The notes: generated from the sequence alone by a model not told the origin. A stretch of 44,426 nucleotides of DNA from an uncultured Mucilaginibacter sp. (GCA_903915155.1 CAIWRU010000073.1:1-44426); one strand, 5' to 3'; counted from the stretch's first letter, positions 33,663 to 41,394 are shown. A program made the numbers and translations.

Positions 33663-33741
33663 CCCCTCCATAGGAGTCCTTCGGACCTTAAAGGGGGAAA
33701 ACGGGTTAATTGCTCCCCCTTTAGGGGGCCGGGGGGCTTAA
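33651..33741. repeat. G-rich hairpin element, copy 4, between gmk and nadD
   Basis: TTAGCCCCCTAACCCC on the left and CTCCCCCTTTAGGGGG with CCGGGGGGCTTAA on the right form inverted ends. A short AGTCC-TTC-GGACCT-type hairpin lies inside. Its left edge encodes the end of gmk; nadD starts 9 bp after its right end. Confidence 0.7.
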
Positions 33742-33749
33742 AAACTGAC

Positions 33750-34331
33750 ATGAAGATAGGCTTACTATTCGGCTCATTTAATCCAGTACACGTAGGCCAT
33801 TTAATAATAGCTAATTATATGGCCAATTACACCGACCTCGACAAAGTCTGGCTGGTAGTATCACCCCAAAATCCACTTAAAAAATACGGCGACCTGATCA
33901 ACACTTATGACAGGCTGGAGATGGCCAAACTGGCTACCGACAATTCAAAAAATTTATCGGTAAGCGATGTTGAACTGAAATTACCGCAGCCTTCCTACAC
34001 TATTGATACCCTAACCCATCTGAAAGAAAAATATCCGCAGCATGATTTCGCGCTGATAATGGGGTCGGACAACCTGGTATCGTTACCCAAATGGAAAAAC
34101 TTTAAACTGATACTGCGCGATTACCGCATCTACGTTTACCCCCGCCCAGGTTATGAAAATGCCGAATATGCCTCACATCCGTCAGTAACCATTACCATGA
34201 CACCCTTGATGGAGCTCTCGGCAACCTTCATCCGCAAATCATTAGCTGAAAAAAAGGATGTGCGCTATTTTGTACCCGACCCTGTATTGGATTTCATCGA
34301 GAGTAAGAATTTGTACGGGAAAGTGAAATAG
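33750..34331 (+). CDS. nadD: nicotinate-nucleotide adenylyltransferase
   Basis: Adenylates nicotinate mononucleotide in NAD synthesis. 193 residues, normal length. Nucleotidyltransferase motif GSFNPVHVGH (8-17) and the C-terminal ELSATFIRKSL, equivalent to the ISSTxIR signature. LIMGSDNLVSLPKWK is the central family motif. It follows gmk in the usual Bacteroidota order, separated by a repeat element. Confidence 0.97.
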   Translation: MKIGLLFGSFNPVHVGHLIIANYMANYTDLDKVWLVVSPQNPLKKYGDLINTYDRLEMAKLATDNSKNLSVSDVELKLPQPSYTIDTLTHLKEKYPQHDFALIMGSDNLVSLPKWKNFKLILRDYRIYVYPRPGYENAEYASHPSVTITMTPLMELSATFIRKSLAEKKDVRYFVPDPVLDFIESKNLYGKVK

Positions 34332-34365
34332 TCGTATATTTATATTAATAAAAGGAAAAGCTGTT

Positions 34366-34551
34366 ATGGAGATCACAAAAGATGCGCTTATAAATATTGT
34401 TGGGAATGTCCAAGATAAAATTGATGTAGAGGAAGTGATTGATAATATTTTAATATCAGCCAAAATTGAACAGGCACTTTTGGAATCTGAACAAGGATTG
34501 GGACAGGATTGGAATGAATTTAAAGACGAATGGCTAAAAGAGGATCTGTAA
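34366..34551 (+). CDS. antitoxin of a type II toxin-antitoxin pair
   Basis: 61 residues: MEITKDALINIVGNVQ, a helical middle (KIDVEEVIDNILISAKIEQALL) and the acidic C-terminus WNEFKDEWLKEDL. This C-terminal style matches the antitoxins that accompany ParE-like toxins in Bacteroidota. Preceded by AAAGGA about 9 nt before the ATG, a better SD match than most genes here, and by a near-match TATATTTA. It overlaps the toxin start by 22 bp. Confidence 0.8.
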   Translation: MEITKDALINIVGNVQDKIDVEEVIDNILISAKIEQALLESEQGLGQDWNEFKDEWLKEDL

Positions 34552-34853
34552 ACCTTGTCATTTTACCAACAGCTAAAATCGACCTCAAAGAAATTGTTAG
34601 CTACATAGCGAAGGGTTCACCAAAATATGCTAAACTGGAAAAATTCCTGATAATTAAAGCTATTGAACAACTTTATACCAATCCCGATTTAGGAACGCCA
34701 TTTAATTACAAATCAATTAATGCACGAAGTATTGTTTTTAGAAACTATTTTATAATTTACCGTTATAAAACAGAACTTTTATTAGAAATAATTGCCATTC
34801 ATCATCACGCCCGCCTCATCAGCAACAACCCCGCTTTTAAACCCGACGAATAA
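34530..34853 (+). CDS. RelE/ParE-family toxin
   Basis: 107-residue toxin with the ParE fold pattern: VNLVILPTAKIDLKEIVSYIA at the N-terminus, SPKYAKLEKFLIIKAIEQLYTNPDLGTP in the middle and RNYFIIYRYKTELLLEIIAIHHHARL as the final strands. ParE toxins inhibit gyrase while RelE toxins cleave mRNA; the lack of a clear RelE catalytic set favours a ParE-like role. Start codons overlap the antitoxin's last codons, so the two are coupled. Confidence 0.85.
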   Translation: MAKRGSVNLVILPTAKIDLKEIVSYIAKGSPKYAKLEKFLIIKAIEQLYTNPDLGTPFNYKSINARSIVFRNYFIIYRYKTELLLEIIAIHHHARLISNNPAFKPDE

Positions 34854-34856
34854 AGT

Positions 34857-34864
34857 TATTTTTG
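34857..34864 (+). promoter_or_regulatory. TAnnTTTG box 4 nt before miaE
   Basis: TATTTTTG, then CATT, then GTG at 34869. It overlaps the 3' end region of the toxin gene (stop at 34851-34853). Suggests miaE has its own leaderless transcript besides any read-through. Confidence 0.5.
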
Positions 34865-34868
34865 CATT

Positions 34869-35468
34869 GTGAGCGAAAAAACTATCCTTAAACTGCAATT
34901 GCCTACCGACCCTACCTGGGTGAAAAACGTAGTGGAAAGCAATATTGAAGAACTTTTAACCGACCATGCCTTTTGCGAGCAAAAGGCCGCCAGTAATGCT
35001 ATTACCCTGATCGTTCAAAACCCCAACCTGAGCGACCTGGTGCAGGAGATGATAGCATTGGCGCAGGAAGAAATGGAACACTTTAAGCGCGTACATGAAA
35101 TTATTTTACAGCGCGGGTTTGTGCTGGGCCGTGAACGCAAGGATAACTACGTGGGCGAATTGCAAAAATTTATAGTAAAAGGCGGCGGGCGGACAAGTCA
35201 GTTGGTCGACCGTTTACTGTTTTCGGCAATGATTGAGGCCCGCAGTTGCGAGCGTTTCAAAGTGCTGTCGGAAAATATTGGCGATGTCGTGTTAGCTGAA
35301 TTTTATTACGAGCTGATGGTAAGCGAAGCCACGCACTATGCCACCTTCATACGCCTGGCTAAAAAATACGCCAATGGTATTGACGTAGATAAGCGCTGGA
35401 AAGAATACCTGGAACATGAGGCTGTTGTGATACAGAACTATGGTAAAATGGAGCGGATACATGGGTAG
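34869..35468 (+). CDS. miaE: tRNA-(ms2io6A37) hydroxylase
   Basis: Non-heme diiron oxygenase that hydroxylates the isopentenyl group of ms2i6A37 in tRNA. 199 residues. Iron ligands lie in EEMEHFKRVHE, IEARSCERFKVL and SEATHYATFIRL. The GTG start at 34869 has no SD but a promoter box 4 nt upstream. The stop TAG is the first bases of a heptad repeat element. miaA, miaB and miaC are not in view. Confidence 0.95.
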   Translation: MSEKTILKLQLPTDPTWVKNVVESNIEELLTDHAFCEQKAASNAITLIVQNPNLSDLVQEMIALAQEEMEHFKRVHEIILQRGFVLGRERKDNYVGELQKFIVKGGGRTSQLVDRLLFSAMIEARSCERFKVLSENIGDVVLAEFYYELMVSEATHYATFIRLAKKYANGIDVDKRWKEYLEHEAVVIQNYGKMERIHG

Positions 35469-35556
35469 TTCATAGTTGGTAGTTTATAGTTCATGGCAGA
35501 ATATTATTGCAGCCAGGATTTTACCATGAACCATTATCTATGAACTATGAACCCCT
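35466..35556. repeat. heptad-iterated inverted element, family B copy 2
   Basis: Left 7-mers AGTTCAT, AGTTGGT, AGTTTAT, AGTTCAT; right ACCATGA, ACCATTA, TCTATGA, ACTATGA. It occupies the whole space between convergent miaE and the FAD monooxygenase. Both stop codons are part of the element: TAG at 35466 on the + strand and TAG at 35538-35540 on the reverse strand. Confidence 0.85.
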
Positions 35557-37142
35557 GCAACGTTCTTCAAATACCTCTCCATCATCCCAATATCGGCCAC
35601 ATCATTTATATAGCCTATGTACATATCCGGGCGTACTATTATCGCTTTTTGCTGATGAGGATTGGTTTCAAATGCTTCGAAAACTTCCAGGTTTTTGCCG
35701 GATGGGGGCAGGTAGAAGAAATTGAGGATGCCAGTGTATTTATTGGTGATCCATTTAGCTACCGTGAACAGGAACAATTCATCAAACTTGCCTAAAATTA
35801 TCAATGTAAAGCCGGGTTTGCTGCACCATTCGTGCAGGTCGGTTTCCACCAATTGTTTTTCGTCGAATATTTTGATGTAAGGCAGGCGGTCGCCCGCTTT
35901 TATTTTGGTTGACTTGCTGAGGTGCAGGTTGATGTTACTATCGCGGTAGCTGATACCTGTTTGGGATATGGTCTTGAAGAATCTCTCTCGCGTAGTTTCT
36001 TTCGACCATACAAAATTTAAAACTTTTGGCAGCATCCATTTTTTAAACTGGTTTACAAACCAGTTGCCCGACATGACGAGGTTAAAAACGCGGTCGGTAG
36101 TGCGGAGCAGTGTTTTTGCTATAGGCATACGCTCTGCGGCGTAGCTGTTCAGTATGGTTTCATTAATTTGCCCGTTGATAACCCCGGCCAGTTTCCATGC
36201 GAGGTTGTAGGCATCCTGTAAACCGGTGTTCATGCCCTGCCCGCCAACAGGGGAATGGATATGCGCGGCATCGCCTATTAAAAAGCACCGGTTTGCCCTA
36301 AATTTTTCGGCCATGCGGTGGTGCAGGCGGTAAATAATGAACCAGTTGTTTTGGGTGATATTTATTTTGTTGCGAACGGTTTCGTTCAGAAAAGGGATAA
36401 TGTCATCAACCTTCACATCTTTCTTTTCGTCGAATTGATGAGGCAGGTTGCCGATAATACGGTAATTATTGGCCTCGGTCATCGGAAAGAACCCTGCAAA
36501 ACTATTTTGAGTTAAAAATAGCTGGATAAAATCCTCATTCAGGCTGTCGTTATCAAGTAAAGCATCAGCCAAATAAAAATTATGCTGATAGGTATCGCCA
36601 TTAAAAGCTATCTGTGATTGTTTGCGTACCACGCTGTGTGCTCCATCAGCGCCTATGAGCCAGTCGCAGTTGATGCGTACGGTTTCATCGCCGCTTAAAA
36701 TATCGGCATCAACACTGTTTGGGTGTTGAGTTAACGTGGTTAGGGATGTGTTCCAGTAAACGGGGCAGCAGTTCAGCGTAAGGTAATCAAGCAAAACACG
36801 CTCATTCTTGCTTTGCTGATACAGGAACAGGAAAGGATAAAGTGTTTGCCCGTTACCAATATCGGTTAGCTTAAACTCAGCTTTCTTCTTGCCATCAATA
36901 TTAAATTGAGCACCCTTTACGGCTTTACCATTATTAATAACGGTATCGACAATACCCATCTGCCGATAGATCTCCAGCGACCGCGCCTGAACCACCAATG
37001 CCTTTGATTGCGTAGTGGGGCCTTCTTTGTTATCAATAATTATGGGCTGTATACCATAACGTAATAGTTGTGCCGCCATCATCAGTCCCGAGGGGCCTGC
37101 GCCTACAATAAGTACCTGGGTATGTTGGGCGGTTAACGGCAT
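35538..37142 (-). CDS. FAD-dependent aromatic monooxygenase (PheA/TfdB type)
   Basis: 534 residues. Flavin hydroxylase fold with the dinucleotide motif VLIVGAGPSGLMMAAQLL near the start, the DG motif WLIGADGAHSVVRK and the second FAD motif FLIGDAAHIHSPVGGQGMNT. The C-terminal thioredoxin-like extension (about 395-530) matches phenol hydroxylase relatives. Substrate unknown. It follows the RsmI-like gene by 6 bp and is probably co-transcribed. The last residues GVHSS and the stop are read from a heptad repeat. Confidence 0.9.
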   Translation of the reverse strand: MPLTAQHTQVLIVGAGPSGLMMAAQLLRYGIQPIIIDNKEGPTTQSKALVVQARSLEIYRQMGIVDTVINNGKAVKGAQFNIDGKKKAEFKLTDIGNGQTLYPFLFLYQQSKNERVLLDYLTLNCCPVYWNTSLTTLTQHPNSVDADILSGDETVRINCDWLIGADGAHSVVRKQSQIAFNGDTYQHNFYLADALLDNDSLNEDFIQLFLTQNSFAGFFPMTEANNYRIIGNLPHQFDEKKDVKVDDIIPFLNETVRNKINITQNNWFIIYRLHHRMAEKFRANRCFLIGDAAHIHSPVGGQGMNTGLQDAYNLAWKLAGVINGQINETILNSYAAERMPIAKTLLRTTDRVFNLVMSGNWFVNQFKKWMLPKVLNFVWSKETTRERFFKTISQTGISYRDSNINLHLSKSTKIKAGDRLPYIKIFDEKQLVETDLHEWCSKPGFTLIILGKFDELFLFTVAKWITNKYTGILNFFYLPPSGKNLEVFEAFETNPHQQKAIIVRPDMYIGYINDVADIGMMERYLKNVAGVHSS

Positions 37143-37148
37143 AAATGA

Positions 37149-37856
37149 CTAACGAAACAGCAGGAAAATAGTTGGTCGTTTATGCAACTCCGGTACTTTT
37201 TTGCGCCATTGTTCAATAGTTTTGGTTTGCAGCAATTCTGTTTCACTGGTAAGGTCGGCGGCTATGCAAAGTTTGGTTGTGGGGTTGCAGGTTTTGAGTA
37301 TCTCTTCCAGCATGGGGTTGTTGCGGAATGGTGTTTCAATAAAAAGCTGGGTTTGGTCATTTTTTATGGCCAGGTTTTCCAATTCTTTTATGCGTTTGCT
37401 GCGTTCGACTTTATCAATAGGCAAGTAGCCATGGAAGGTAAAGCTTTGTCCGTTAAATCCCGAACCCATTAGCGCCAGTAATATGGAGCTTGGGCCAACA
37501 AGTGGAACAACTTTAATCCCCATGCGGTGTGCCTTTTCCACTATTTCCGCGCCGGGATCGGCTATGCCGGGGCATCCCGCTTCGCTCATCAGGCCAACAT
37601 CGTTGCCGGCTTGTAAGCCCTTAAAAAAGTCGCCGGTGCCATCGGCACGGTTGTGTTTGCCGTAATCGTGGATGATGAGTTCGCTTTGCGGCGTGGTCAG
37701 CCCGGCTTCCTTTAAAAATTTGCGGGCGGTTTTTTCATTCTCCACAATATATTCTTTGATACTGTTTATCGTATCGGTCAAATATGGGGTGAACGACTTT
37801 GCTGCCGTGTTTTCGGCAAGGGGGACGGGTATTAAATAAAGGGTTCCGTAAGGCAT
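37149..37856 (-). CDS. RsmI-like tetrapyrrole-methylase-fold methyltransferase
   Basis: 235-residue SAM-dependent methyltransferase related to RsmI, which modifies C1402 of 16S rRNA. GTLYLIPVPLAENTA, VGLMSEAGCPGIADPGAEIV and KVVPLVGPSSILLALMGSG are the SAM-binding motifs; ETPFRNNPMLEEIL is the catalytic-domain counterpart. It is shorter than canonical RsmI and lacks its C-terminal extension, so it may be the Bacteroidota paralogue rather than RsmI itself. A near-match box CAATTTTG lies 4 nt before the ATG. Confidence 0.85.
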   Translation of the reverse strand: MPYGTLYLIPVPLAENTAAKSFTPYLTDTINSIKEYIVENEKTARKFLKEAGLTTPQSELIIHDYGKHNRADGTGDFFKGLQAGNDVGLMSEAGCPGIADPGAEIVEKAHRMGIKVVPLVGPSSILLALMGSGFNGQSFTFHGYLPIDKVERSKRIKELENLAIKNDQTQLFIETPFRNNPMLEEILKTCNPTTKLCIAADLTSETELLQTKTIEQWRKKVPELHKRPTIFLLFR

Positions 37857-37896
37857 ATTGCAAAATTGCTTTTTTTTATTTAATTTAAGCTATTAT

Positions 37897-37906
37897 AAAA
37901 GGAGGT
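37897..37906 (+). promoter_or_regulatory. strong Shine-Dalgarno sequence before a TTG start
   Basis: AAAAGGAGGT ends 6 nt before TTG at 37913. This is a canonical SD in a genome where most starts here show none. It decides the TTG start of the next gene. Confidence 0.75.
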
Positions 37907-37912
37907 TGCGTA

Positions 37913-38629
37913 TTGAAATCATTAGGCTTAAACTGGTTTATTGAAGGATCGCTTGATTTTGAGCACAAAAAATACATCCTGCTGGATTATTTACAGGAGA
38001 TAAACCGCCATTTTGATAAAAGCAAACTCTACCCAAACCTTACCGACCTGGTGTTCCACTACAACAACCTGCTCGACTTTAAACAGAACAAAACCGTATT
38101 GCAGCAGGCCTTCCCGCAGCGTTTAAGCCTGGCTGATATTGAGGCGGTGAAGCTTACCTATAAAAAAATTGTGGAGGATGATAGTTCCATGCTTGAGATT
38201 GAGCGCATCATCACCTATGCTTTAAGCAAGATGGACCCCGCCATACAGACAGGGAAAGAGATATATGATTTTGTAGAGAGCCGCCTGAATATTGACCCTG
38301 TAGGATTAGTGCCGCTAGTACCTTATAATGGTTACTTTTCGTTACGGAATGGTAACGAACGCACCAACTGGGTATATGAATACCAGATAACCATTTTTGA
38401 GAGTAAGGACGATAAGTTCCGCGGTATCAATGTTCAATTTGTCGATACGTTTGAGCAGAGCATTACCAATACACCTGAGGCTATTAAGCTTAATTTGATA
38501 AAACAACGCACGCATTTGCCTAACCCCGCAGTTTATTATGTGCAGAGTGATATTACTTTTCCGTTAGAACAAACTTTGCTGCCGGTGGCGAAAAGGAGTT
38601 TGGTGAAATATATTATGAAGGCTGCGTAA
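37913..38629 (+). CDS. conserved protein of unknown function
   Basis: 238 residues from a TTG start supported by a full SD sequence. No signal peptide or membrane segment. The N-terminal half is helical (HKKYILLDYLQEINRHFDKSKLYPNL). The middle has a long helix (EIERIITYALSKMDPAIQTGKEIYDF split across 135-160). The C-terminal half is strand-rich with LVPYNGYFSLRNG and NPAVYYVQSDITFP. I do not recognise the family. It is divergent from the RsmI-like gene and stands alone. Confidence 0.8.
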   Translation: MKSLGLNWFIEGSLDFEHKKYILLDYLQEINRHFDKSKLYPNLTDLVFHYNNLLDFKQNKTVLQQAFPQRLSLADIEAVKLTYKKIVEDDSSMLEIERIITYALSKMDPAIQTGKEIYDFVESRLNIDPVGLVPLVPYNGYFSLRNGNERTNWVYEYQITIFESKDDKFRGINVQFVDTFEQSITNTPEAIKLNLIKQRTHLPNPAVYYVQSDITFPLEQTLLPVAKRSLVKYIMKAA

Positions 38630-38647
38630 GCCAAGAATTTAGTCCAA

Positions 38648-38737
38648 GTCATGCCGAACTTGTTTGACATCTCGCATGCTAAGCACTAAATGCGCAATTA
38701 CCTGTCCTGTGGGATGCTGAAACAAGTTCAGCATGAC
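38648..38737. repeat. inverted palindromic element upstream of the PH-domain gene
   Basis: Left arm GTCATGCCGAACTTGTTTGA and right arm TGAAACAAGTTCAGCATGAC (38718-38737) are inverted copies with few mismatches. Each arm is also partly self-complementary (ATGCTGAA/TTCAGCAT). The spacer CATGCTAAGCACTAAATGCG contains a further small hairpin. It lies 25 bp before the chosen start at 38762. Confidence 0.75.
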
Positions 38738-38761
38738 ATATTTTCTTATAAACTAATAACC

Positions 38762-39166
38762 ATGAAACAAACCTTCCGTTCAAAAATTGGCCCTGAGATA
38801 GTTATACCAATGGGCCTGATACTTGGCGGGGTATTGGTTTTTATGCTGATACTTGGCGCATGGGTGGGTGTTCTAATAATTGCGGTGGTGCTGGCATTTG
38901 TTGTTCATTTATTCGCGACAACGTATTATACTATTGATGGTGCTGAATTGAAAGTAAGGAGCGGGTTTTTGATCAACATTACCATCAACATAAATACCAT
39001 AACCAAAATTGTCCCTACGCGGAGTATCCTGAGCGCGCCTGCTGTTTCGCTCGACAGATTGGAAGTGTTCTATAATAAGTATGATAGTGTGGTGGTCTCG
39101 CCCGGAGATAATGTGGGGTTTATTGAGGCGTTGAAGGGGATTAATGAGGGGATAGTGACTGGTTGA
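38762..39166 (+). CDS. membrane protein with bacterial PH domain
   Basis: 134 residues from the ATG at 38762; an upstream ATG at 38690 would read through the palindromic element and is rejected. A basic N-terminus, then two hydrophobic segments (about 18-35 and 38-55) and a bacterial PH domain (TYYTIDGAELKVRSGFL through SVVVSPGDNVGFIEAL). Family members are small membrane proteins of unknown function. Single gene. Confidence 0.83.
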   Translation: MKQTFRSKIGPEIVIPMGLILGGVLVFMLILGAWVGVLIIAVVLAFVVHLFATTYYTIDGAELKVRSGFLINITININTITKIVPTRSILSAPAVSLDRLEVFYNKYDSVVVSPGDNVGFIEALKGINEGIVTG

Positions 39167-39190
39167 GGCCTGTTGCGATAGCGAAAAAAC

Positions 39191-39320
39191 AAACTCCCGA
39201 AGTTTTTAAACGGCGAAGCCTTCAATGAGACCTTAAAAAAATAAGTTATACCCGAATTAAACTTCGGGAGTTTAATAGCACATATCCTGTAAATCTTATA
39301 AATCCGTCGAATCCTGGTGC
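39191..39320. repeat. inverted repeat plus 9-bp iterated repeat near the aminotransferase 3' end
   Basis: AAACTCCCGAAGTTT (39191-39205) and AAACTTCGGGAGTTT (39259-39273) are inverted copies. Then four 9-mers ATCCTGTAA, ATCTTATAA, ATCCGTCGA, ATCCTGGTG start at 39284, 39293, 39302 and 39311. Likely also the terminator region for the convergent genes. Confidence 0.75.
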
Positions 39321-39323
39321 AGA

Positions 39324-40580
39324 CTATTTCAACTTACTCAAAGCGTCTTTCACCCGTGGTATTAGCGCCTCAATTTCTTCGTGGGTGATAGCACCCACAG
39401 ATGCACGGAACCAGTTTACATCATGATCTGTACCGAAAGCAGAGAATGGCACGAAGGCAACTTGCGCTTCTTTTATGAGGTATGAATTAACGTCGGTTGA
39501 GTTTTTCAGCACGGTACCGTCGGGTGTGGTTTTGCCGGTGTAATCTACCTTTATGGTTAGGTAGATGGCACCCATCGGTTCGATGGAATCAACGTTGAAA
39601 CCCTCGGATTTTAGTTGCTGGAAACCTTCGTGCAGCGTGGTTAAACTTGCTTGTATGTTGGCTTTCAGTTTGCCTAAGTAACCATTAACATACGTATCGT
39701 TGTTCAGGAATTTGGCCATAGCCACCTGCTCGGCCTTTGGCGACCATGCACCCATGTGGCCCACGATGGCCTTCATATTATCGATAACATGCGCCGGACC
39801 AAAGCCCCAGCCTACACGCACGCCTGTTGAGGCAAAACATTTTGAAGCGCCATCAATGAATATGGTGTATTCCTTCAGCTCAGGACGAAGCGAAACAGGA
39901 TCGTAATGCTGGTGCGCGCCGAATGTGAGTTGTGAATATATCTGGTCGTACAATAAATATAATGGTTTTTCGCCTGCCGCGCGGGTTTTGTTTTCGGCAA
40001 TTACCAGGTCGCAAATTTCTTCCAAATCCTTTTTGCTGAACATGGTACCCGTTGGGTTCAATGGCGAACACAAAGCAAGCAAAGCCGCTCCTTTAATGTG
40101 CGGGGCAATATCGGCCGCCGTAGGCATAAAATTATGCTCGGGGCGGGTAGGTATGAATATCGCGTTGGCGCTGGCCAAGTCGCTGTAATGATTATTATTC
40201 CATGAAGGTGTAGGGAACACTACCTTATCGCCCGGATCAACCACCGCTAAAAAGGTAGAATAGATCAAGGGCCGCGATCCGCCTGAAATCAATATTTGGC
40301 TTGAAGTATAATCTAAATTATACCTGCTTTTTAAAAACGACGATACACTTTCGCGTAAGCTAAGCACGCCATCGGCAGGGGGGTAGTTGGTTTGATTATC
40401 GTTATAAGCATCAACAATACCCTGCTTTAATTCGGTTGGAATGGGGTAGATGTTGGAGTCAAAATCGCCTATGGTTAGGTTGGCGATGTTTTGCCCGCGG
40501 CGTTTCAGTTCGTTTATTTCGCCTGCTATTTTAATAATCTCGGAACCGTGCAGGTTTTGTGCTAATTTAGATACAGTCAT
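39324..40580 (-). CDS. PLP-dependent class I/II aminotransferase
   Basis: 418-residue aminotransferase of the aspartate-aminotransferase fold. N-terminal LTIGDFDSNIYPIP, the cofactor-binding ISGGSRPLIYSTF, CSPLNPTGTMF (Asn and Pro), YDQIYSQLTFG (Asp and Tyr) and the Schiff-base lysine in DGASKCFASTGVRVGW; RASVGA binds the substrate carboxylate. Amino-acid specificity cannot be told. ATG at 40580; a heptad repeat arm lies directly upstream. Confidence 0.93.
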   Translation of the reverse strand: MTVSKLAQNLHGSEIIKIAGEINELKRRGQNIANLTIGDFDSNIYPIPTELKQGIVDAYNDNQTNYPPADGVLSLRESVSSFLKSRYNLDYTSSQILISGGSRPLIYSTFLAVVDPGDKVVFPTPSWNNNHYSDLASANAIFIPTRPEHNFMPTAADIAPHIKGAALLALCSPLNPTGTMFSKKDLEEICDLVIAENKTRAAGEKPLYLLYDQIYSQLTFGAHQHYDPVSLRPELKEYTIFIDGASKCFASTGVRVGWGFGPAHVIDNMKAIVGHMGAWSPKAEQVAMAKFLNNDTYVNGYLGKLKANIQASLTTLHEGFQQLKSEGFNVDSIEPMGAIYLTIKVDYTGKTTPDGTVLKNSTDVNSYLIKEAQVAFVPFSAFGTDHDVNWFRASVGAITHEEIEALIPRVKDALSKLK

Positions 40581-40587
40581 GGTAGGA

Positions 40588-40622
40588 AGTCAAAAGTCGA
40601 AAGTTCAAAGTCAAAAGTCAGA
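40588..40622. repeat. heptad-iterated arm, family D
   Basis: Five 7-mers AGTCAAA, AGTCGAA, AGTTCAA, AGTCAAA, AGTCAGA in a row. Begins 7 bp upstream of the aminotransferase start. No inverted partner seen, so it may be half of an element. Confidence 0.75.
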
Positions 40623-40653
40623 AAAAATACCGTATCGAAACAAATAACTTAAC

Positions 40654-41394
40654 TTATTTATTTAGGGTAGCGGGGCGCAGCCTGATGATGTGTATCCAGT
40701 GCATCACTTTCATCACAGGATAAACAGGATCGAACTCGAACCAGCGTGCGCCGAAATTTGCGCTGTTAGGGCGTTTGTGGTGGTTATTCTGGAACAGTTC
40801 GCCAAGCAACAGAAAGTCAAAAGGCGTGGTGTTTTTTGATTTGTCCTTATTATCGAAGTTGGAATAGCCATATTTGTGGCCGCACCAGTTTACAATAGCG
40901 CCTTGTATAGGGCCCATTAAAAAGTGAATGGGTAATAAAAGGAACATCCACCAATGGGTAGCGAAGGCTACATAAAATGCAACATACAATACACCGAACA
41001 AAATGCGGACAGTTAAAGTTGAACCTAACTTGTCGATAAAACGCCATTCGGGATAATTACCGCCGAATTGCGCATCAGGTTCTTTCAGGCGTTTCTCGTA
41101 CAGGCTGTAGCTGGTTGCCGTGTACATCATCATCTGGAAAACATCCCTAAAAAAATGCGGCGAATGCGGGTCCTTCTCGGTATCACTAAAAGCATGATGC
41201 TCGCGGTGCATAATGGCATATGCGCGAGGATTTAGGAACGATGAGCCCTGGAAAATAAACGTAAGCAGGTAAAAAACACGCTCGTTAAACTTATTGGTAG
41301 TAAACATTTTATGGGATACGTACCTGTGCAGGAAGAATGTTTGGAAGAACAGGGAGAGGAACCAGTGCGCCAAAAAGAAAATTAATATGATCAC
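40654..41394 (-). CDS. acyl-CoA/fatty acid desaturase
   Basis: 246-residue membrane diiron desaturase. Histidine boxes HRYVSHKMF, HREHHAFSD and NNHHKRPN match the stearoyl-CoA desaturase group; NWCGHKYGY adds another ligand region. Four hydrophobic helices surround them. It introduces a double bond into acyl chains, probably delta-9, to adjust membrane fluidity. A perfect TATCTTTG box lies 37 nt upstream (41432-41439, reverse). Confidence 0.92.
   Translation of the reverse strand: MIILIFFLAHWFLSLFFQTFFLHRYVSHKMFTTNKFNERVFYLLTFIFQGSSFLNPRAYAIMHREHHAFSDTEKDPHSPHFFRDVFQMMMYTATSYSLYEKRLKEPDAQFGGNYPEWRFIDKLGSTLTVRILFGVLYVAFYVAFATHWWMFLLLPIHFLMGPIQGAIVNWCGHKYGYSNFDNKDKSKNTTPFDFLLLGELFQNNHHKRPNSANFGARWFEFDPVYPVMKVMHWIHIIRLRPATLNK

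Noticed and set aside
35507..35795. Forward frames overlapping the end of the FAD monooxygenase
   Set aside because: They are shadows of the reverse gene and of the heptad repeat; both start within repeat sequence.
38690..38761. N-terminal extension of the PH-domain protein
   Set aside because: The extra residues are translated palindromic element and precede a natural start with a membrane-protein N-terminus.
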